64,000 bases of DNA, taken from Hydrogenobacter thermophilus TK-6 (GTDB lineage: Bacteria; Aquificota; Aquificia; Aquificales; Aquificaceae). The position numbers and the translations under genes were made by a program. Position 1 is the first letter of the stretch, and each line of letters starts with the position of its first letter. The stretch is taken from the NCBI RefSeq assembly GCF_000010785.1, contig NC_013799.1, positions 1,364,001-1,428,000 on the forward strand, in the 5' to 3' direction. Shown in pieces: positions 25,832-34,892 of this stretch. Below the pieces are notes generated by a model. The model did not search any database, was not told where the DNA came from, and worked only from the letters and a program-made list of their open reading frames with translations.

Positions 25832-27346
25832 TTAAAGGACCCTTATTTCAACTTGGTAAAGTTCTCCCTTGTTCTGTATAGGGATGGTGCCTGTCCTACC
25901 AGTAAGTACGAGAAGCCTCCCGTCTTTTGTGAATACTACCGACTGAATAGCCTCCTCCAAATTGCCTCCTACAAGCTGTTTGAGAAGTATCACATCCTTT
26001 CTCTGTTCATCAAGAAGAAAGATGTCACCTCTTGAGTATTTTACTATATCAAGAAATCTCTGAACCATCCCCGTAGTGTTTTTGACCACATATGCCACTT
26101 TAAAGTCCAGCACATCACCTACAGCACCTTTTGGATTGAAGATGTAATTTATCTTACCAGCGGAACCTACGCTCACCTCCACATAAGAGTACGAGCCGCC
26201 AAAACCTTCATCGGAGGAAAAGACCTCATTGTCACCGTCAAAAACCCTAACCCTACCTGAGCTATCGGTAAAGACAAGATAGTTTTTGTAGTAAAAGGCG
26301 CTGTCTACTCTAAAACCTCTTGGGGCTTTAAGAACACCCGCTTCTTTTATATTTTCTCCGTCAAAGGAGAGTCTGACAGCTTGGCCAAACTTGTTGTCAA
26401 AATCAAACTTCTGCCCTACAAAGGTATCCTTAGGTTTGCTTTTGTCAAGCACCCCCATAATGTAGGGTATGTCTGTTTTTAGGGGTATAAGACTGTCGCC
26501 TACCATTTTGAGTATCAGGGAGCTTGCTCTGTCGCCTGAGATCATGTTGACTATTATGTAATCTTTTTCCTCCTTTCCTATCTTACCTACACAGACATTA
26601 ACGGCGGTACCGGCCGGCAGAGAGTAAGCAGACCTTTTCACTATGTCGTTTTTTAGCAGCTCATAAACCTCTAACCTCCCAGAATACAATATTACCAAAT
26701 AATCTCGCCCATTTCCCATAACATCCCCTACATCCGCCGAGATGGGTATAGAAGGTAAAGCCTTTATGAGTTTGCTCCTTGCAAGAAGTTTAAGGTCTTG
26801 CAAACTTGCTCTCTGCACACCTTCTGCTGCTACTTGAGGCAAAGGATAAAAAGCCACAGCAGACCCGTTGAACTCTATACCGTAACCATCCTTAAACTCT
26901 TTTATCGTGTAGGTGCATCCGCTACCCTTCCTTACACCTTCTACAGCGGAGCTTACTTTAAAAAAACCCTCGTCGCTGCCTTCGTAACACACATCTGTGT
27001 AAGACAGTACTACCCTCTGGCCAACTTTTGGCTTTTCTCCCTTTATTAGCTTAGCTTCTGAGAAGTTATCATACACCTTCTCTACTTTGACCTCACCAAC
27101 TTGCTTGATTTCCTTACCCAGGATCTTGCCAGTGATGGGATGGATTATTGGTTTGCCCTCCTCCACAACAGAAAACATCTCACCCTCTTTTACACCGCCC
27201 TTGCCCAGGTCCAGCAGAACCTTTCCATCCTCCAACTTTATTATGTATCCTTCTCTTGAAAAGAACTTCTTTATGTTTTCTGTGGGACTTTCTGCAAAGC
27301 CATAGGATACAAAAAAGAAAAGTATTATTAGGCAGACCTTTCGCAT
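25832..27346 (-). CDS. Exported protein: FlgT-like N-terminal part plus beta-propeller-like region
   Basis: This 504-residue protein has a signal peptide (about 1-18, ending SYGFA/ESP). Residues about 30-115 resemble the C-terminal domain of flagellar FlgT ([29 protein letters not shown]). The long remainder has repeated beta blades of the FG-GAP/VCBS kind ([26 protein letters not shown]). No flagellar gene is nearby. A secreted surface or adhesion-related role is inferred. The start overlaps the leuB stop by 19 bases. Confidence 0.6.
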   Translation of the reverse strand: MRKVCLIILFFFVSYGFAESPTENIKKFFSREGYIIKLEDGKVLLDLGKGGVKEGEMFSVVEEGKPIIHPITGKILGKEIKQVGEVKVEKVYDNFSEAKLIKGEKPKVGQRVVLSYTDVCYEGSDEGFFKVSSAVEGVRKGSGCTYTIKEFKDGYGIEFNGSAVAFYPLPQVAAEGVQRASLQDLKLLARSKLIKALPSIPISADVGDVMGNGRDYLVILYSGRLEVYELLKNDIVKRSAYSLPAGTAVNVCVGKIGKEEKDYIIVNMISGDRASSLILKMVGDSLIPLKTDIPYIMGVLDKSKPKDTFVGQKFDFDNKFGQAVRLSFDGENIKEAGVLKAPRGFRVDSAFYYKNYLVFTDSSGRVRVFDGDNEVFSSDEGFGGSYSYVEVSVGSAGKINYIFNPKGAVGDVLDFKVAYVVKNTTGMVQRFLDIVKYSRGDIFLLDEQRKDVILLKQLVGGNLEEAIQSVVFTKDGRLLVLTGRTGTIPIQNKGELYQVEIRVL

Positions 27347-28422
27347 AGCTCCTCCAGTAGGGATATTATAACTTCGGTCATCTCCTGAGTGCCTACCTTC
27401 TTTGTGCCTTCCGCGTATATGTCAGGAGTTCTATAACCTCTTTCAAGGGCGAGTTCTACAGCTCTGTCTATGGCGTCGGATGCTTCTTTGAGGTTAAAAG
27501 AGTATCTTAGCATCATGCTGGCAGAGAGTATTGTAGCAATTGGGTTTGCCACACCTTTACCTGCTATGTCTGGTGCAGAACCGTGAACGGGTTCATACAG
27601 AGCATACCTCTCTCCCAAACTTGCGGAAGGAAGCATACCAAGACTACCTGTTATAACCGCAGCCTCATCTGAGAGAATGTCACCAAAAATGTTACCTGTT
27701 ACTATAACATCAAAGGAAGATGGGCGTCTTATCATCTGCATGGCACAGTTGTCTACATAAAGGTGTTCCACCTGTACATCTGGATAGCTCTTACTCTCTT
27801 CTTCCACAATTTCCCTCCAAAGGGCGCTAACTTCCAGCACATTGGATTTGTCCACACTGGTGAGCTTTTTTCTCCTACCTCTTGCTATCTCAAAAGCCTT
27901 CTTTACCACCCTCCTTATTTCGTCTTCTGTATACCTCATGGTGTTTATTCCCACCCTTCTTTCACCTTCCTTGAATATCCCTCTTGGCTCTCCGTAATAA
28001 ACATCACCTGTTAGCTCTCTCACCACAATAAAATCCGTGCCCATTACCACATGGTCCTTAAGAGGTGATGATGGCACCAATGGTTTGTAAACTTTGGCAG
28101 GTCTCAGGTTGGCGTAAAGGTCAAGGGCTTTTCTTATGCCAAGAAGACCTCTCTCCGGCCTTTTGTGAGTGGGAAGGTCATCCCACTTGGGACCACCTAC
28201 AGCACCCAAAAGTACAGCATCCGAAGAAAGGCAAAGCTCCAGCGTTTCCTGTGGCAGAGGCTCACCTGTTTTGTCTATGGCTATGCCACCTATAAGACCT
28301 TCTTCAAGGATAAAATCATACCCAAATAGCTTCCCTACCTTTTGGAGAACTTTTACAGCACTCTCTACTATCTCGGGACCTATCCCGTCTCCCTTTAAAA
28401 GCGCTATCTTGAAGGATGGCAT
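27328..28422 (-). CDS. leuB: 3-Isopropylmalate dehydrogenase
   Basis: The 364-residue protein starts [19 protein letters not shown] and has the family signature [24 protein letters not shown]. Metal and substrate residues are present ([21 protein letters not shown] near the end). It oxidises and decarboxylates 3-isopropylmalate in leucine synthesis. Other leucine genes are not adjacent. Its 3' end overlaps the start of the downstream exported protein, while the HdrD/GlpC-like gene is upstream on the same strand. Confidence 0.96.
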   Translation of the reverse strand: MPSFKIALLKGDGIGPEIVESAVKVLQKVGKLFGYDFILEEGLIGGIAIDKTGEPLPQETLELCLSSDAVLLGAVGGPKWDDLPTHKRPERGLLGIRKALDLYANLRPAKVYKPLVPSSPLKDHVVMGTDFIVVRELTGDVYYGEPRGIFKEGERRVGINTMRYTEDEIRRVVKKAFEIARGRRKKLTSVDKSNVLEVSALWREIVEEESKSYPDVQVEHLYVDNCAMQMIRRPSSFDVIVTGNIFGDILSDEAAVITGSLGMLPSASLGERYALYEPVHGSAPDIAGKGVANPIATILSASMMLRYSFNLKEASDAIDRAVELALERGYRTPDIYAEGTKKVGTQEMTEVIISLLEELCERSA

Positions 28423-28434
28423 TCTTTTATTGTA

Positions 28435-29727
28435 TCACAACTCTTCTCCGTAAGCCTTGCATAGCGCCTCTATAGGATGTAGGGGCTTTTTTCCTGTGCC
28501 GAGCTCTATCTGATTGCTGGCCAGTGGACAGTCCGAGACAAAAGTGTCTGCAGAGCTCGCATTTAGCTCCTCAAAGAGTTTTGACCCTACTCTGTAGGCC
28601 ATGTCAAAGGTGCTTTTCTTTACGCCAAAAGTCCCATCGTGTCCAGAGCACCTTTCTACTATTTTCACCTTAGTGTTGGGTATAAGCCTCATAAGAGCTG
28701 CAGCCTTGTATCCTACATTGAGAGACTTCAGATGACAGGGTATGTGATAGGCTATGTTGCCCATTGATACTTTAAAGTCCCTGCTGAATTTGCCCTGCTG
28801 GTGAAGATTCCACAGGTATTCGTGAACATCGTAAACTCTCTGTGCCACCACTTTTGCATCTGGATCATCAGGTAGCAGAAGGGGATACTCATACTTAATC
28901 TGGAGGGCACAGGTAGGTATGGGGACAACTATGTCGTAGCCTCTGTCTACGTAAGCTTTTAGAGCTTTCACATTGAGCTTTGCCTTCTGCACAACAGTGT
29001 CTATATCTCCCACATCAAAGAAGGGAATACCGCAGCACTGCTGAGGAGGAAGCTCTATGTGTATGTCGTTTTTCTCAAAGACTCTGACAAGTGCTTTACC
29101 TTTATCAAGGTAATTGTAGTTTAAAAGACAGGTGTAAAAGAGAGCCACTTTACCATTTTCACCTTTTACCTCTCTCCTGTTTTTATTAAACCAGCTTTGG
29201 AAGGTTTGAGTATTAAAGGACGGAAGCTTTGCTCTTCTGTCTATCCCCATAAAGTTTTCCAAAAGGACCCTTACTGGCTTTGAATCTTTCACAGCATTTA
29301 CAAAAGGTGCAAAAGGCACAGACATCTTACCCATAAGGTCCGTATTTACAAGCAGCTTGTCTGTTAATTTGGCTCCTTGCTTTTTAAACTTCCATATTTT
29401 GTATCTTAGAGAAAGATGAGGAAAGTCTATCTTCCACTCATGGGGTGGAGTGTAAGGACACTTAAAATAGCACTGTTTGCAGTGAAAGCAAAGGTCCAGA
29501 GGTGTGGCAAGCTCTTCTTTACTGAGGGCATTTATATCGTCATCGTGTCTATCCACAGCGTCAAAGAGTGCAGGGAAGGAAGGACAGTAAGGCAAACACA
29601 TCCTGCAGTCCTTACACTTGGAGAAAACTCTCTTTGCCTCCTCCCAGAGGGCATCCTCATCCAAAAACTTTGGGTCCCTAAGGTCAAAGTTAAAATCCTT
29701 TACACCGCCTAATGACACCTCTTGCAT
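28435..29727 (-). CDS. HdrD/GlpC-like iron-sulfur protein
   Basis: The 430-residue protein has two 4Fe-4S motifs near the N-terminus (CKDCRMCLPYCP and CFHCKQCYFKCP, about residues 38-95) and two CCG-type cysteine domains (QQCCGIPFFD and ERCSGHDGTFG). This layout is shared by GlpC, LutA and HdrD. Such subunits pass electrons between a flavoprotein dehydrogenase and quinone or disulfide. No partner dehydrogenase is adjacent. It is preceded by a perfect consensus promoter, so expression is probably high and independent. Its exact reaction cannot be assigned. Confidence 0.82.
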   Translation of the reverse strand: MQEVSLGGVKDFNFDLRDPKFLDEDALWEEAKRVFSKCKDCRMCLPYCPSFPALFDAVDRHDDDINALSKEELATPLDLCFHCKQCYFKCPYTPPHEWKIDFPHLSLRYKIWKFKKQGAKLTDKLLVNTDLMGKMSVPFAPFVNAVKDSKPVRVLLENFMGIDRRAKLPSFNTQTFQSWFNKNRREVKGENGKVALFYTCLLNYNYLDKGKALVRVFEKNDIHIELPPQQCCGIPFFDVGDIDTVVQKAKLNVKALKAYVDRGYDIVVPIPTCALQIKYEYPLLLPDDPDAKVVAQRVYDVHEYLWNLHQQGKFSRDFKVSMGNIAYHIPCHLKSLNVGYKAAALMRLIPNTKVKIVERCSGHDGTFGVKKSTFDMAYRVGSKLFEELNASSADTFVSDCPLASNQIELGTGKKPLHPIEALCKAYGEEL

Positions 29728-29759
29728 GGCTCACTCCTTTTAAAGAATTTACATCTATT

Positions 29760-29788
29760 ATTATATGCAAATTTTTTGCAATTGTCAA
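29760..29788 (-). promoter_or_regulatory. Consensus sigma-70 promoter
   Basis: On the minus strand TTGACA (29788-29783) is followed after exactly 17 bases by TATAAT (29765-29760). Both hexamers are perfect. Transcription would start near 29753 and drive the iron-sulfur protein gene at 29727. The -35 box overlaps the hisC stop codon. Confidence 0.8.
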
Positions 29789-30843
29789 GGGGTGAAGTTC
29801 TTCAAGGAGTCTTCCAACGCTTCAAGAAAAGCGTCGTTTTCTTCCGGAAGCCCCACGCTCACCCTTAAACATCCCTCCAGTCCAGCCATGTAAGATACAT
29901 TCCTTACCAGAACGCCTCTCCTCAAAAGCTCTACATGGAGCCTGTCTGCGGGTACAGAGGACCTAAAGAGTATAAAGTTGGCATCGGAAGGGTAAGGTTT
30001 TACTCCTTCCATTTGGGAAAGGACTTGGAAAAGCCTATCCCTTTCCTTTATAACCGTGCTTACACACTCCTCTATAAGCGGGTAAAACTCTGTAAGCATA
30101 AGCTTGGCTATCACCTGGGAGGGATAAGTTATATTAAAGGGCAGTCTCATCTTGTTTATCTCGTAAGCTACATCTTCTTTAGCTATAAGTATGCCTACTC
30201 TCAAACCTGCCATGCCTATCTTTGAGAGAGTTCTCAAAACCACCGTGTCCTCTCTGCTCAATGCATCTTTCAAAAAGCTTTTTTTTGAAAAGTGAAAGTA
30301 AGCCTCGTCAATAACCGTAAAGAGACCTTCCTCTCTTATCCTCTCTATCTTCTCTCTGCTAAAGCATGCGCCTGTGGGATTGTTGGGGTAAGATAAAAAG
30401 GCTAGGATGGGGGAAGAGTCTTTTATGGCTCTCAAAGACGCTTCCAAGTCTATGTCCATGTCCTGATTTAGCGGAACTTCTATCCTCTTCCTGCCAAGCA
30501 TCCTGGCTGATATTTGGTACATGGGGAAGCTGGGAATAGGATAGAAAACACCACTGTCAAACTCGCCTATTGCTATGCTAAGGTAATAGATGAGCTCATC
30601 CGAGCCGTTGCCTAAAACCAAATTTTCCCTCTTTACACCAAAGTGTTCAGATAACACATCTTTGAGTTCTTCTGCCTCTGGGTCCGGATATTTATTTATG
30701 GGAATCTTGGCAACCTCCTGAGCTATCTTCTGCTTTGCTTCCTCTGGCAAGCGAAGGGGAAGTTCATTAGAAGAAAGTCTTACCTTAGCCTGTGTTGTCT
30801 CCGTTTTGTAAGGAGATAGGTTCTTTATCCTAATACTTATCAC
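29785..30843 (-). CDS. hisC: Histidinol-phosphate aminotransferase
   Basis: This 352-residue PLP enzyme contains the class I/II aminotransferase marks: NGSDELIY, SYPNNPTG, VIDEAYFHF, and the PLP lysine in RTLSKIGMAGLRVG. It transfers an amino group to imidazole acetol phosphate in histidine synthesis. Length fits HisC. It overlaps the next upstream small gene by 4 bases. Phenylalanine or tyrosine aminotransferase activity is a possible extra role. Confidence 0.92.
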   Translation of the reverse strand: MISIRIKNLSPYKTETTQAKVRLSSNELPLRLPEEAKQKIAQEVAKIPINKYPDPEAEELKDVLSEHFGVKRENLVLGNGSDELIYYLSIAIGEFDSGVFYPIPSFPMYQISARMLGRKRIEVPLNQDMDIDLEASLRAIKDSSPILAFLSYPNNPTGACFSREKIERIREEGLFTVIDEAYFHFSKKSFLKDALSREDTVVLRTLSKIGMAGLRVGILIAKEDVAYEINKMRLPFNITYPSQVIAKLMLTEFYPLIEECVSTVIKERDRLFQVLSQMEGVKPYPSDANFILFRSSVPADRLHVELLRRGVLVRNVSYMAGLEGCLRVSVGLPEENDAFLEALEDSLKNFTP

Positions 30844-31091
30844 GCTTGTGGGTGTTCCTCCTCTTGAATTGCTTCCTTTTCTTCTTCTTCTTCTGCTCTG
30901 CCTAAGTAAAGTTCAAGCTCACCAACAGTGGATTCCATGAGTTTGTCCTCAAGGATGCCCTTTATGAGTCTGTTGAGCTTTCTCTCGTCACCCATTGCTA
31001 TACCGTTAAGCACATAATAAAGCCTTTTGGGGAGAGAAAGCACTACCCTTTTGTATCTTGGACCACCTTTTTTCCTACCTCTTCTTGCCAT
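30840..31091 (-). CDS. Small ribbon-helix-helix-like protein
   Basis: The 83-residue product has a basic N-terminus (MARRGRKKGGPRYKR), a short strand with LSLPKRLYYVLNGIA and a helix (RKLNRLIKGILEDKLM), the pattern of ribbon-helix-helix DNA-binding proteins. The tail is acidic (EEEEEKEAIQEEE). It has a GGAGGAG ribosome-binding site. It overlaps hisC, so both are made from one transcript; regulation of the his gene is possible but not shown. Confidence 0.65.
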   Translation of the reverse strand: MARRGRKKGGPRYKRVVLSLPKRLYYVLNGIAMGDERKLNRLIKGILEDKLMESTVGELELYLGRAEEEEEKEAIQEEEHPQA

Positions 31092-31129
31092 CTTTCTCCT
31101 CCTTTTTAGATTTATAATTCTATTTTAGC

Positions 31130-31918
31130 ATGTTTTTTAAAATTTTAGCACTTTTCTTAATGTCTTATCTCATAGCTTTCAATGGTAGTCTTGAAGACTC
31201 AATAGAGAGTGCCGATGTTATATACCTTCCAGAGGAACACACTAACAGAGAGGATCATGTTTTTCAGCTTAAGGTTATTAAATACATGCAAAATAAAGAT
31301 TACAAGTTTGTTATAGGTATGGAGATGTTTCAGCAAAATTTTCAGAGATACTTGGACGAGTATATAAATTGTAAACTATCTGAAGAAGATATGCTTGAAA
31401 AAACTCAGTACAGAAAAAGGTGGGGCTTTGACCCCTCCCTTTACTCACCCATTTGGCGCTTTGCCAAGGAGAAGGGGATAGGGCTTTATGCTCTCAATGT
31501 ACCCTCTGAGCTTCTTACAGAGATAAGGCAGGTTGGTCTTGATAATGTGGAAAGTCCGCTTTTACCAAAACCCATCATAGACCAGACTCCTCAAGAGAAA
31601 GAGTATCTTCTGAGTATACTCAGGTCCCATCCTAAGGCAGACGAAAAGTCCTTCTTTGAAGTTCAAAACGCATGGGACAATGTAATGGCTTATGCCATAA
31701 TTAGGATACTTAAGGAAAATCCTGGTATAAAGGTGGTAGCCCTTGTGGGTAAAGGGCATGCACACAATTTAAAAGCTGGTATTCCCTACAGGGTTGAAAA
31801 GTTAGATCCCCAGGTCAGACAGGTGATACTCACCAAGGATCACTTTCTGTTTTCTATGGACTTTTCTAAGGATAGCTCGTCCGCAAACTCTATGAGGGTC
31901 CCAAACTGCAGTCCGTAA
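31130..31918 (+). CDS. ChaN-like (DUF399) exported protein
   Basis: The 262-residue protein has a signal-like N-terminus (about 1-20) and the ChaN/DUF399 pattern: VIYLPEEHTNREDH, FVIGMEMFQQNFQ, and KGHAHNL near the end. ChaN proteins bind heme dimers in the periplasm or lipid membrane and are linked to iron use. A TATAAT box ends 11 bases before the ATG, with no clear ribosome-binding site. The 3' end runs 79 bases into the convergent recR. Confidence 0.8.
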   Translation: MFFKILALFLMSYLIAFNGSLEDSIESADVIYLPEEHTNREDHVFQLKVIKYMQNKDYKFVIGMEMFQQNFQRYLDEYINCKLSEEDMLEKTQYRKRWGFDPSLYSPIWRFAKEKGIGLYALNVPSELLTEIRQVGLDNVESPLLPKPIIDQTPQEKEYLLSILRSHPKADEKSFFEVQNAWDNVMAYAIIRILKENPGIKVVALVGKGHAHNLKAGIPYRVEKLDPQVRQVILTKDHFLFSMDFSKDSSSANSMRVPNCSP

Positions 31919-32460
31919 GACATTCTCGTTATCTTGAGATTTGGAAATCTTCTCTTGAGGAGCTTTATAAGGTAATTGGCTGTTGCCTCACCCTCCACAT
32001 TGGGATTTGTTGCTACTATGACCTCTTTGGGTTTGTACCTCTCTATTCTTTGTATTAAGCTATCAATGCTAAGGTCCTGTGGAGATATGCCCTCCAGCGG
32101 TGCTATCCTGCCACCCAAGACATGATACACACCCGTATACCTTTCCAGTCTTTCTATGGCGTAAGCGTCCTGAGATTCTTCAACGATGCAAATGAACTTT
32201 TTGCTTCGCTTTTCATCAGAGCATATGGAACATACTTCTCTATCGGTGAGCAGTCCGCATTCGGCACACTTTTTAATGCTTTGCGCCAAATTTTGTAAAG
32301 TATTCACTATGATGATCCTTTCCTCCTGTGGGAGCTTAAGAAGGTTGTAAATAAACCTGCTTGCACCTCTCTCACCGTAGGTGGGTATCTTGATAATGCT
32401 TTCTATTGCTTCCTTCATAGCTTTTGGGAAGACATCTTCAAAAGCCAAGAATGCCTCCAA
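31840..32460 (-). CDS. recR: Recombination mediator RecR
   Basis: This 206-residue protein has an N-terminal helix-hairpin part, a zinc finger (CAECGLLTDREVCSIC) and a Toprim domain (FICIVEESQDAYAIE, YHVLGGRIAPLEG, VIVATNPNVEGEATA). RecR works with RecO to load RecA on gapped DNA. It overlaps the YbaB/EbfC gene by 23 bases, the classical dnaX-ybaB-recR type neighbourhood. The 3' end overlaps the ChaN-like gene on the other strand. Confidence 0.96.
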   Translation of the reverse strand: MEAFLAFEDVFPKAMKEAIESIIKIPTYGERGASRFIYNLLKLPQEERIIIVNTLQNLAQSIKKCAECGLLTDREVCSICSDEKRSKKFICIVEESQDAYAIERLERYTGVYHVLGGRIAPLEGISPQDLSIDSLIQRIERYKPKEVIVATNPNVEGEATANYLIKLLKRRFPNLKITRMSYGLQFGTLIEFADELSLEKSIENRK

Positions 32461-32719
32461 ATCTCTTTTTGATGGCTTGCATCATCATATCCCTTGATAT
32501 GTCTTGTGCTTGATTGAGGAGTTCCATAAGCGTATTCCTTATGTCGCCGAATTTCACATCTTGGCTACACTTTATCTCAAGCACCTCACCAAGACCATTA
32601 AAGACGATGGTAAGGTCATCTTTTTGAATCATCTCCCTTCTCTGTCTTAGCTCATCCTTAAGGCTTTCCAGCAAACCCTCAAAGCCTTTAAGGCTTTTTA
32701 TAAGCTCTGCTATGTTCAT
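32438..32719 (-). CDS. YbaB/EbfC nucleoid-associated protein
   Basis: The 93-residue protein has the YbaB pattern: N-terminal helix, then beta strands LTIVFNGLGEVLEIKCSQDV, and a C-terminal helix (NQAQDISRDMMMQAIKKRFGG). Family members bind DNA as dimers. It lies upstream of recR with an overlap of 23 bases, as in many bacteria, and overlaps the inositol-phosphate synthase gene by 4 bases. Confidence 0.88.
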   Translation of the reverse strand: MNIAELIKSLKGFEGLLESLKDELRQRREMIQKDDLTIVFNGLGEVLEIKCSQDVKFGDIRNTLMELLNQAQDISRDMMMQAIKKRFGGILGF

Positions 32720-33822
32720 CTTTCTCTCTCCCCCCTTATGAACTCCTCCACCATCTTTCTTGCCTGCCAGTCGGGGTACTGGATGGGTGGATGTTTCATA
32801 GTGTAGGCACTTATAGAATAAAGAGGTCCGCCTACGCCTCTGTCTCTTGCCAGCTTACAGCATCTTATGGCGTCCATCATGGACCCTGCACTGTTGGGAG
32901 AGTCCTCCACATCAAGCTTTAACTCCACATACATAGGTACATCTCCAAACTGCCTGCCCTCCATTCTTATGTAAGCTATCTTCCTGTCTTTTAGCCACGG
33001 CACCCAGTCAGAGGGTCCTATGTGTATGTTGTGCTCTCCTATGGGATATGGTATAAGAGAAGACACAGCCTGAGTTTTTGACACTTTCTTAGTCTTTAGC
33101 CTCTCTCTCTCTAACATATTTAGAAAATCCGTATTGCCCCCAAAGTTGAGCTGATATGTTCTTTCTATCTTCACACCCCTGTCTGTAAAAAGCTGGACGA
33201 GGGTCCTGTGAAGTATGGTAGCCCCCACCTGAGACTTTATGTCATCACCAACTACGGGAATGCCTTCCTTTTCAAACTTCTGCGCCCATTCTGGGTCGGA
33301 CACTATAAAGGTAGGCATACCGTTTATAAAGGACACTCCTGCCCTTAGACAAGCTTCTGCATAAAACCTCGCTGCCTGCTCTGAACCTACAGGTACATAA
33401 TTTACGAGGATATCCGCCTCTGTTTCTTTTAGCACCTTCACCACATCCTCCAGCTCATCCTCCCTCTCTTCTGAAAGTACAAAACTCCTCTCAGGTGGAT
33501 AGTACTTCATATGCTGAGCAAAACCGTCCAGCACTTTACCCATCCTCACTTTAACATTCATCTTAGGCACGTCAGGTTCAAAAACCGCAGTACAGTTGGG
33601 AGGTGAAAAAATAGCTTCAGAAACATCTTTACCTACCTTACGGGCATCAATGTCCCATGCGGCAACCACTTCTATGTCCCAAGGCTTATACCCTCCCACA
33701 TCCTCAAACATAAGACCGTTAACTTGAGCGTCCCGATTTTTCCTATAATAGTAAATGCCCTGCACTAAGGAGCTTGCGCAATTGCCAACACCAGCTATGG
33801 CAACCCTTATTTTCTTAGACAT
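32716..33822 (-). CDS. Inositol-3-phosphate synthase (Ino1-type)
   Basis: From ATG 33822 the 368-residue protein starts with a Rossmann motif (AIAGVGNCASSLVQGI) and shows the Ino1 patterns NGMPTFIVSDPEW, GDDIKSQVGATI, LNFGGNTDFLNM and LDVEDSPNSAGSMMDAIRCCKLA. It makes myo-inositol 3-phosphate from glucose 6-phosphate using NAD. In hyperthermophiles this supplies inositol lipids or di-inositol phosphate. An upstream ATG adds MEVK but lies on the AGGTT ribosome-binding site, so it is rejected. Confidence 0.93.
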   Translation of the reverse strand: MSKKIRVAIAGVGNCASSLVQGIYYYRKNRDAQVNGLMFEDVGGYKPWDIEVVAAWDIDARKVGKDVSEAIFSPPNCTAVFEPDVPKMNVKVRMGKVLDGFAQHMKYYPPERSFVLSEEREDELEDVVKVLKETEADILVNYVPVGSEQAARFYAEACLRAGVSFINGMPTFIVSDPEWAQKFEKEGIPVVGDDIKSQVGATILHRTLVQLFTDRGVKIERTYQLNFGGNTDFLNMLERERLKTKKVSKTQAVSSLIPYPIGEHNIHIGPSDWVPWLKDRKIAYIRMEGRQFGDVPMYVELKLDVEDSPNSAGSMMDAIRCCKLARDRGVGGPLYSISAYTMKHPPIQYPDWQARKMVEEFIRGERER

Positions 33823-33865
33823 TTTAACCTCCACAAAATGAGCAAACTTTATAATATTATACCTG

Positions 33866-34351
33866 ATGATGAAGGTGCTTATCGTTCTTTACTCAAAGCT
33901 GACAGAAGATAGCCAGTTGGTGGAAAAGCTGGAAGAGAAGGTAAGCTTACTGAAAAAGCTGGTAGGTCCCGACAGTCTTTATGCGGTTATAACTTCAAAT
34001 ATGAAACACCTATTTGATAAGTTTCCCGAATTGGTGTTTTTAAGGAATGATGAGGAAACGCTCCTTTACGGCATATACAAAGGACTTAGAAAGCTAAGGG
34101 GAAATGATGTGCTCCTTCTTGACGGCAAGGAGACCATCACAAAGGAGAGGATAATAAACTTTATAAGCCAGAGGAGGAAAAATCTGCTGTCAGTGGCACA
34201 GAATGGCTGGAGAGGTGTGGCTGTTTTAAAGATGATAGACCTGGATTATATAATTAGAACTATGGAAAGGTTTATAAAGGAAGACACGGACTTTTTGCAG
34301 ATAATGAAGCTGGTAAAAGAAGATTACGGTATAGAATACGAAGCCTTATAG
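33866..34351 (+). CDS. Unknown protein, possible nucleotidyltransferase-like fold
   Basis: This 161-residue protein (ATG 33866 or 33869) has no motif I recognise. The alternation of strands and helices (VLIVLYSKL, SLYAVITSN, NDVLLLDGKETIT, RGVAVLKMIDLDYI) resembles a small GT-A/MobA-like fold but lacks the N-terminal GxGTR loop. It is transcribed divergently from the inositol-phosphate synthase, only 43 bases away, and is 10 bases upstream of gcvH. A TATAAT box lies about 10 bases before the ATG. Confidence 0.6.
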   Translation: MMKVLIVLYSKLTEDSQLVEKLEEKVSLLKKLVGPDSLYAVITSNMKHLFDKFPELVFLRNDEETLLYGIYKGLRKLRGNDVLLLDGKETITKERIINFISQRRKNLLSVAQNGWRGVAVLKMIDLDYIIRTMERFIKEDTDFLQIMKLVKEDYGIEYEAL

Positions 34352-34361
34352 GAGGTTAAAC

Positions 34362-34892
34362 ATGGACGAGATAACTGTAGGAAAGTACACAGTAAGAACG
34401 GACAGATACTACACAAAGGAGCATGAGTGGGCTCTTATTAGGGGAAACAAGGCTTGGATAGGTATAACAGACTATGCGCAAAAGGAGTTGGGGGATATAG
34501 TTTATGTAGACCTTCCTTCCGTAGGACAAACTTACGAGAGTGCTGACACTATAGCTAATGTGGAATCTGTTAAGAATGTGGCACCCATATACTCGCCTCT
34601 GTCGGGTACTGTTGTAGAAGTTAACCAGCAGCTGATAGATGAGCCTCATCTTATTAACGAGTCGCCTTACGATGATGGATGGATAGCGGTGATAGAACTT
34701 TCCGACCCTATGGAGGTAGAAGACCTCATGCCAGCTCAAGATTATGCTGAACTGCTTGTTGAAATTATAAAGGATGAAAAGGGAGAGAGCATATCTCTTG
34801 AACTTCCAGAAGAGGAAATAACACCATCTGTAGAAGAATCCCTTGATGCTCTGCCAGAGGAGGAGCTTCCTTACGAGGAGAAGGAAAGGTAA
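34362..34892 (+). CDS. gcvH: Glycine cleavage H protein with acidic tail
   Basis: The 176-residue protein has the lipoyl domain: HEWALIRGNKAWIGITDYAQKELGDIVYVDLPSVG and NVESVKNVAPIYSPLSG, where Lys71 would carry lipoate. GcvH shuttles the aminomethyl group from P to T protein. The usual length is about 125-130; about 45 extra residues form a Glu-rich tail (EEEITPSVEESLDALPEEE). It has a GGAGGT ribosome-binding site and overlaps gcvPA by one base. Confidence 0.92.
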   Translation: MDEITVGKYTVRTDRYYTKEHEWALIRGNKAWIGITDYAQKELGDIVYVDLPSVGQTYESADTIANVESVKNVAPIYSPLSGTVVEVNQQLIDEPHLINESPYDDGWIAVIELSDPMEVEDLMPAQDYAELLVEIIKDEKGESISLELPEEEITPSVEESLDALPEEELPYEEKER

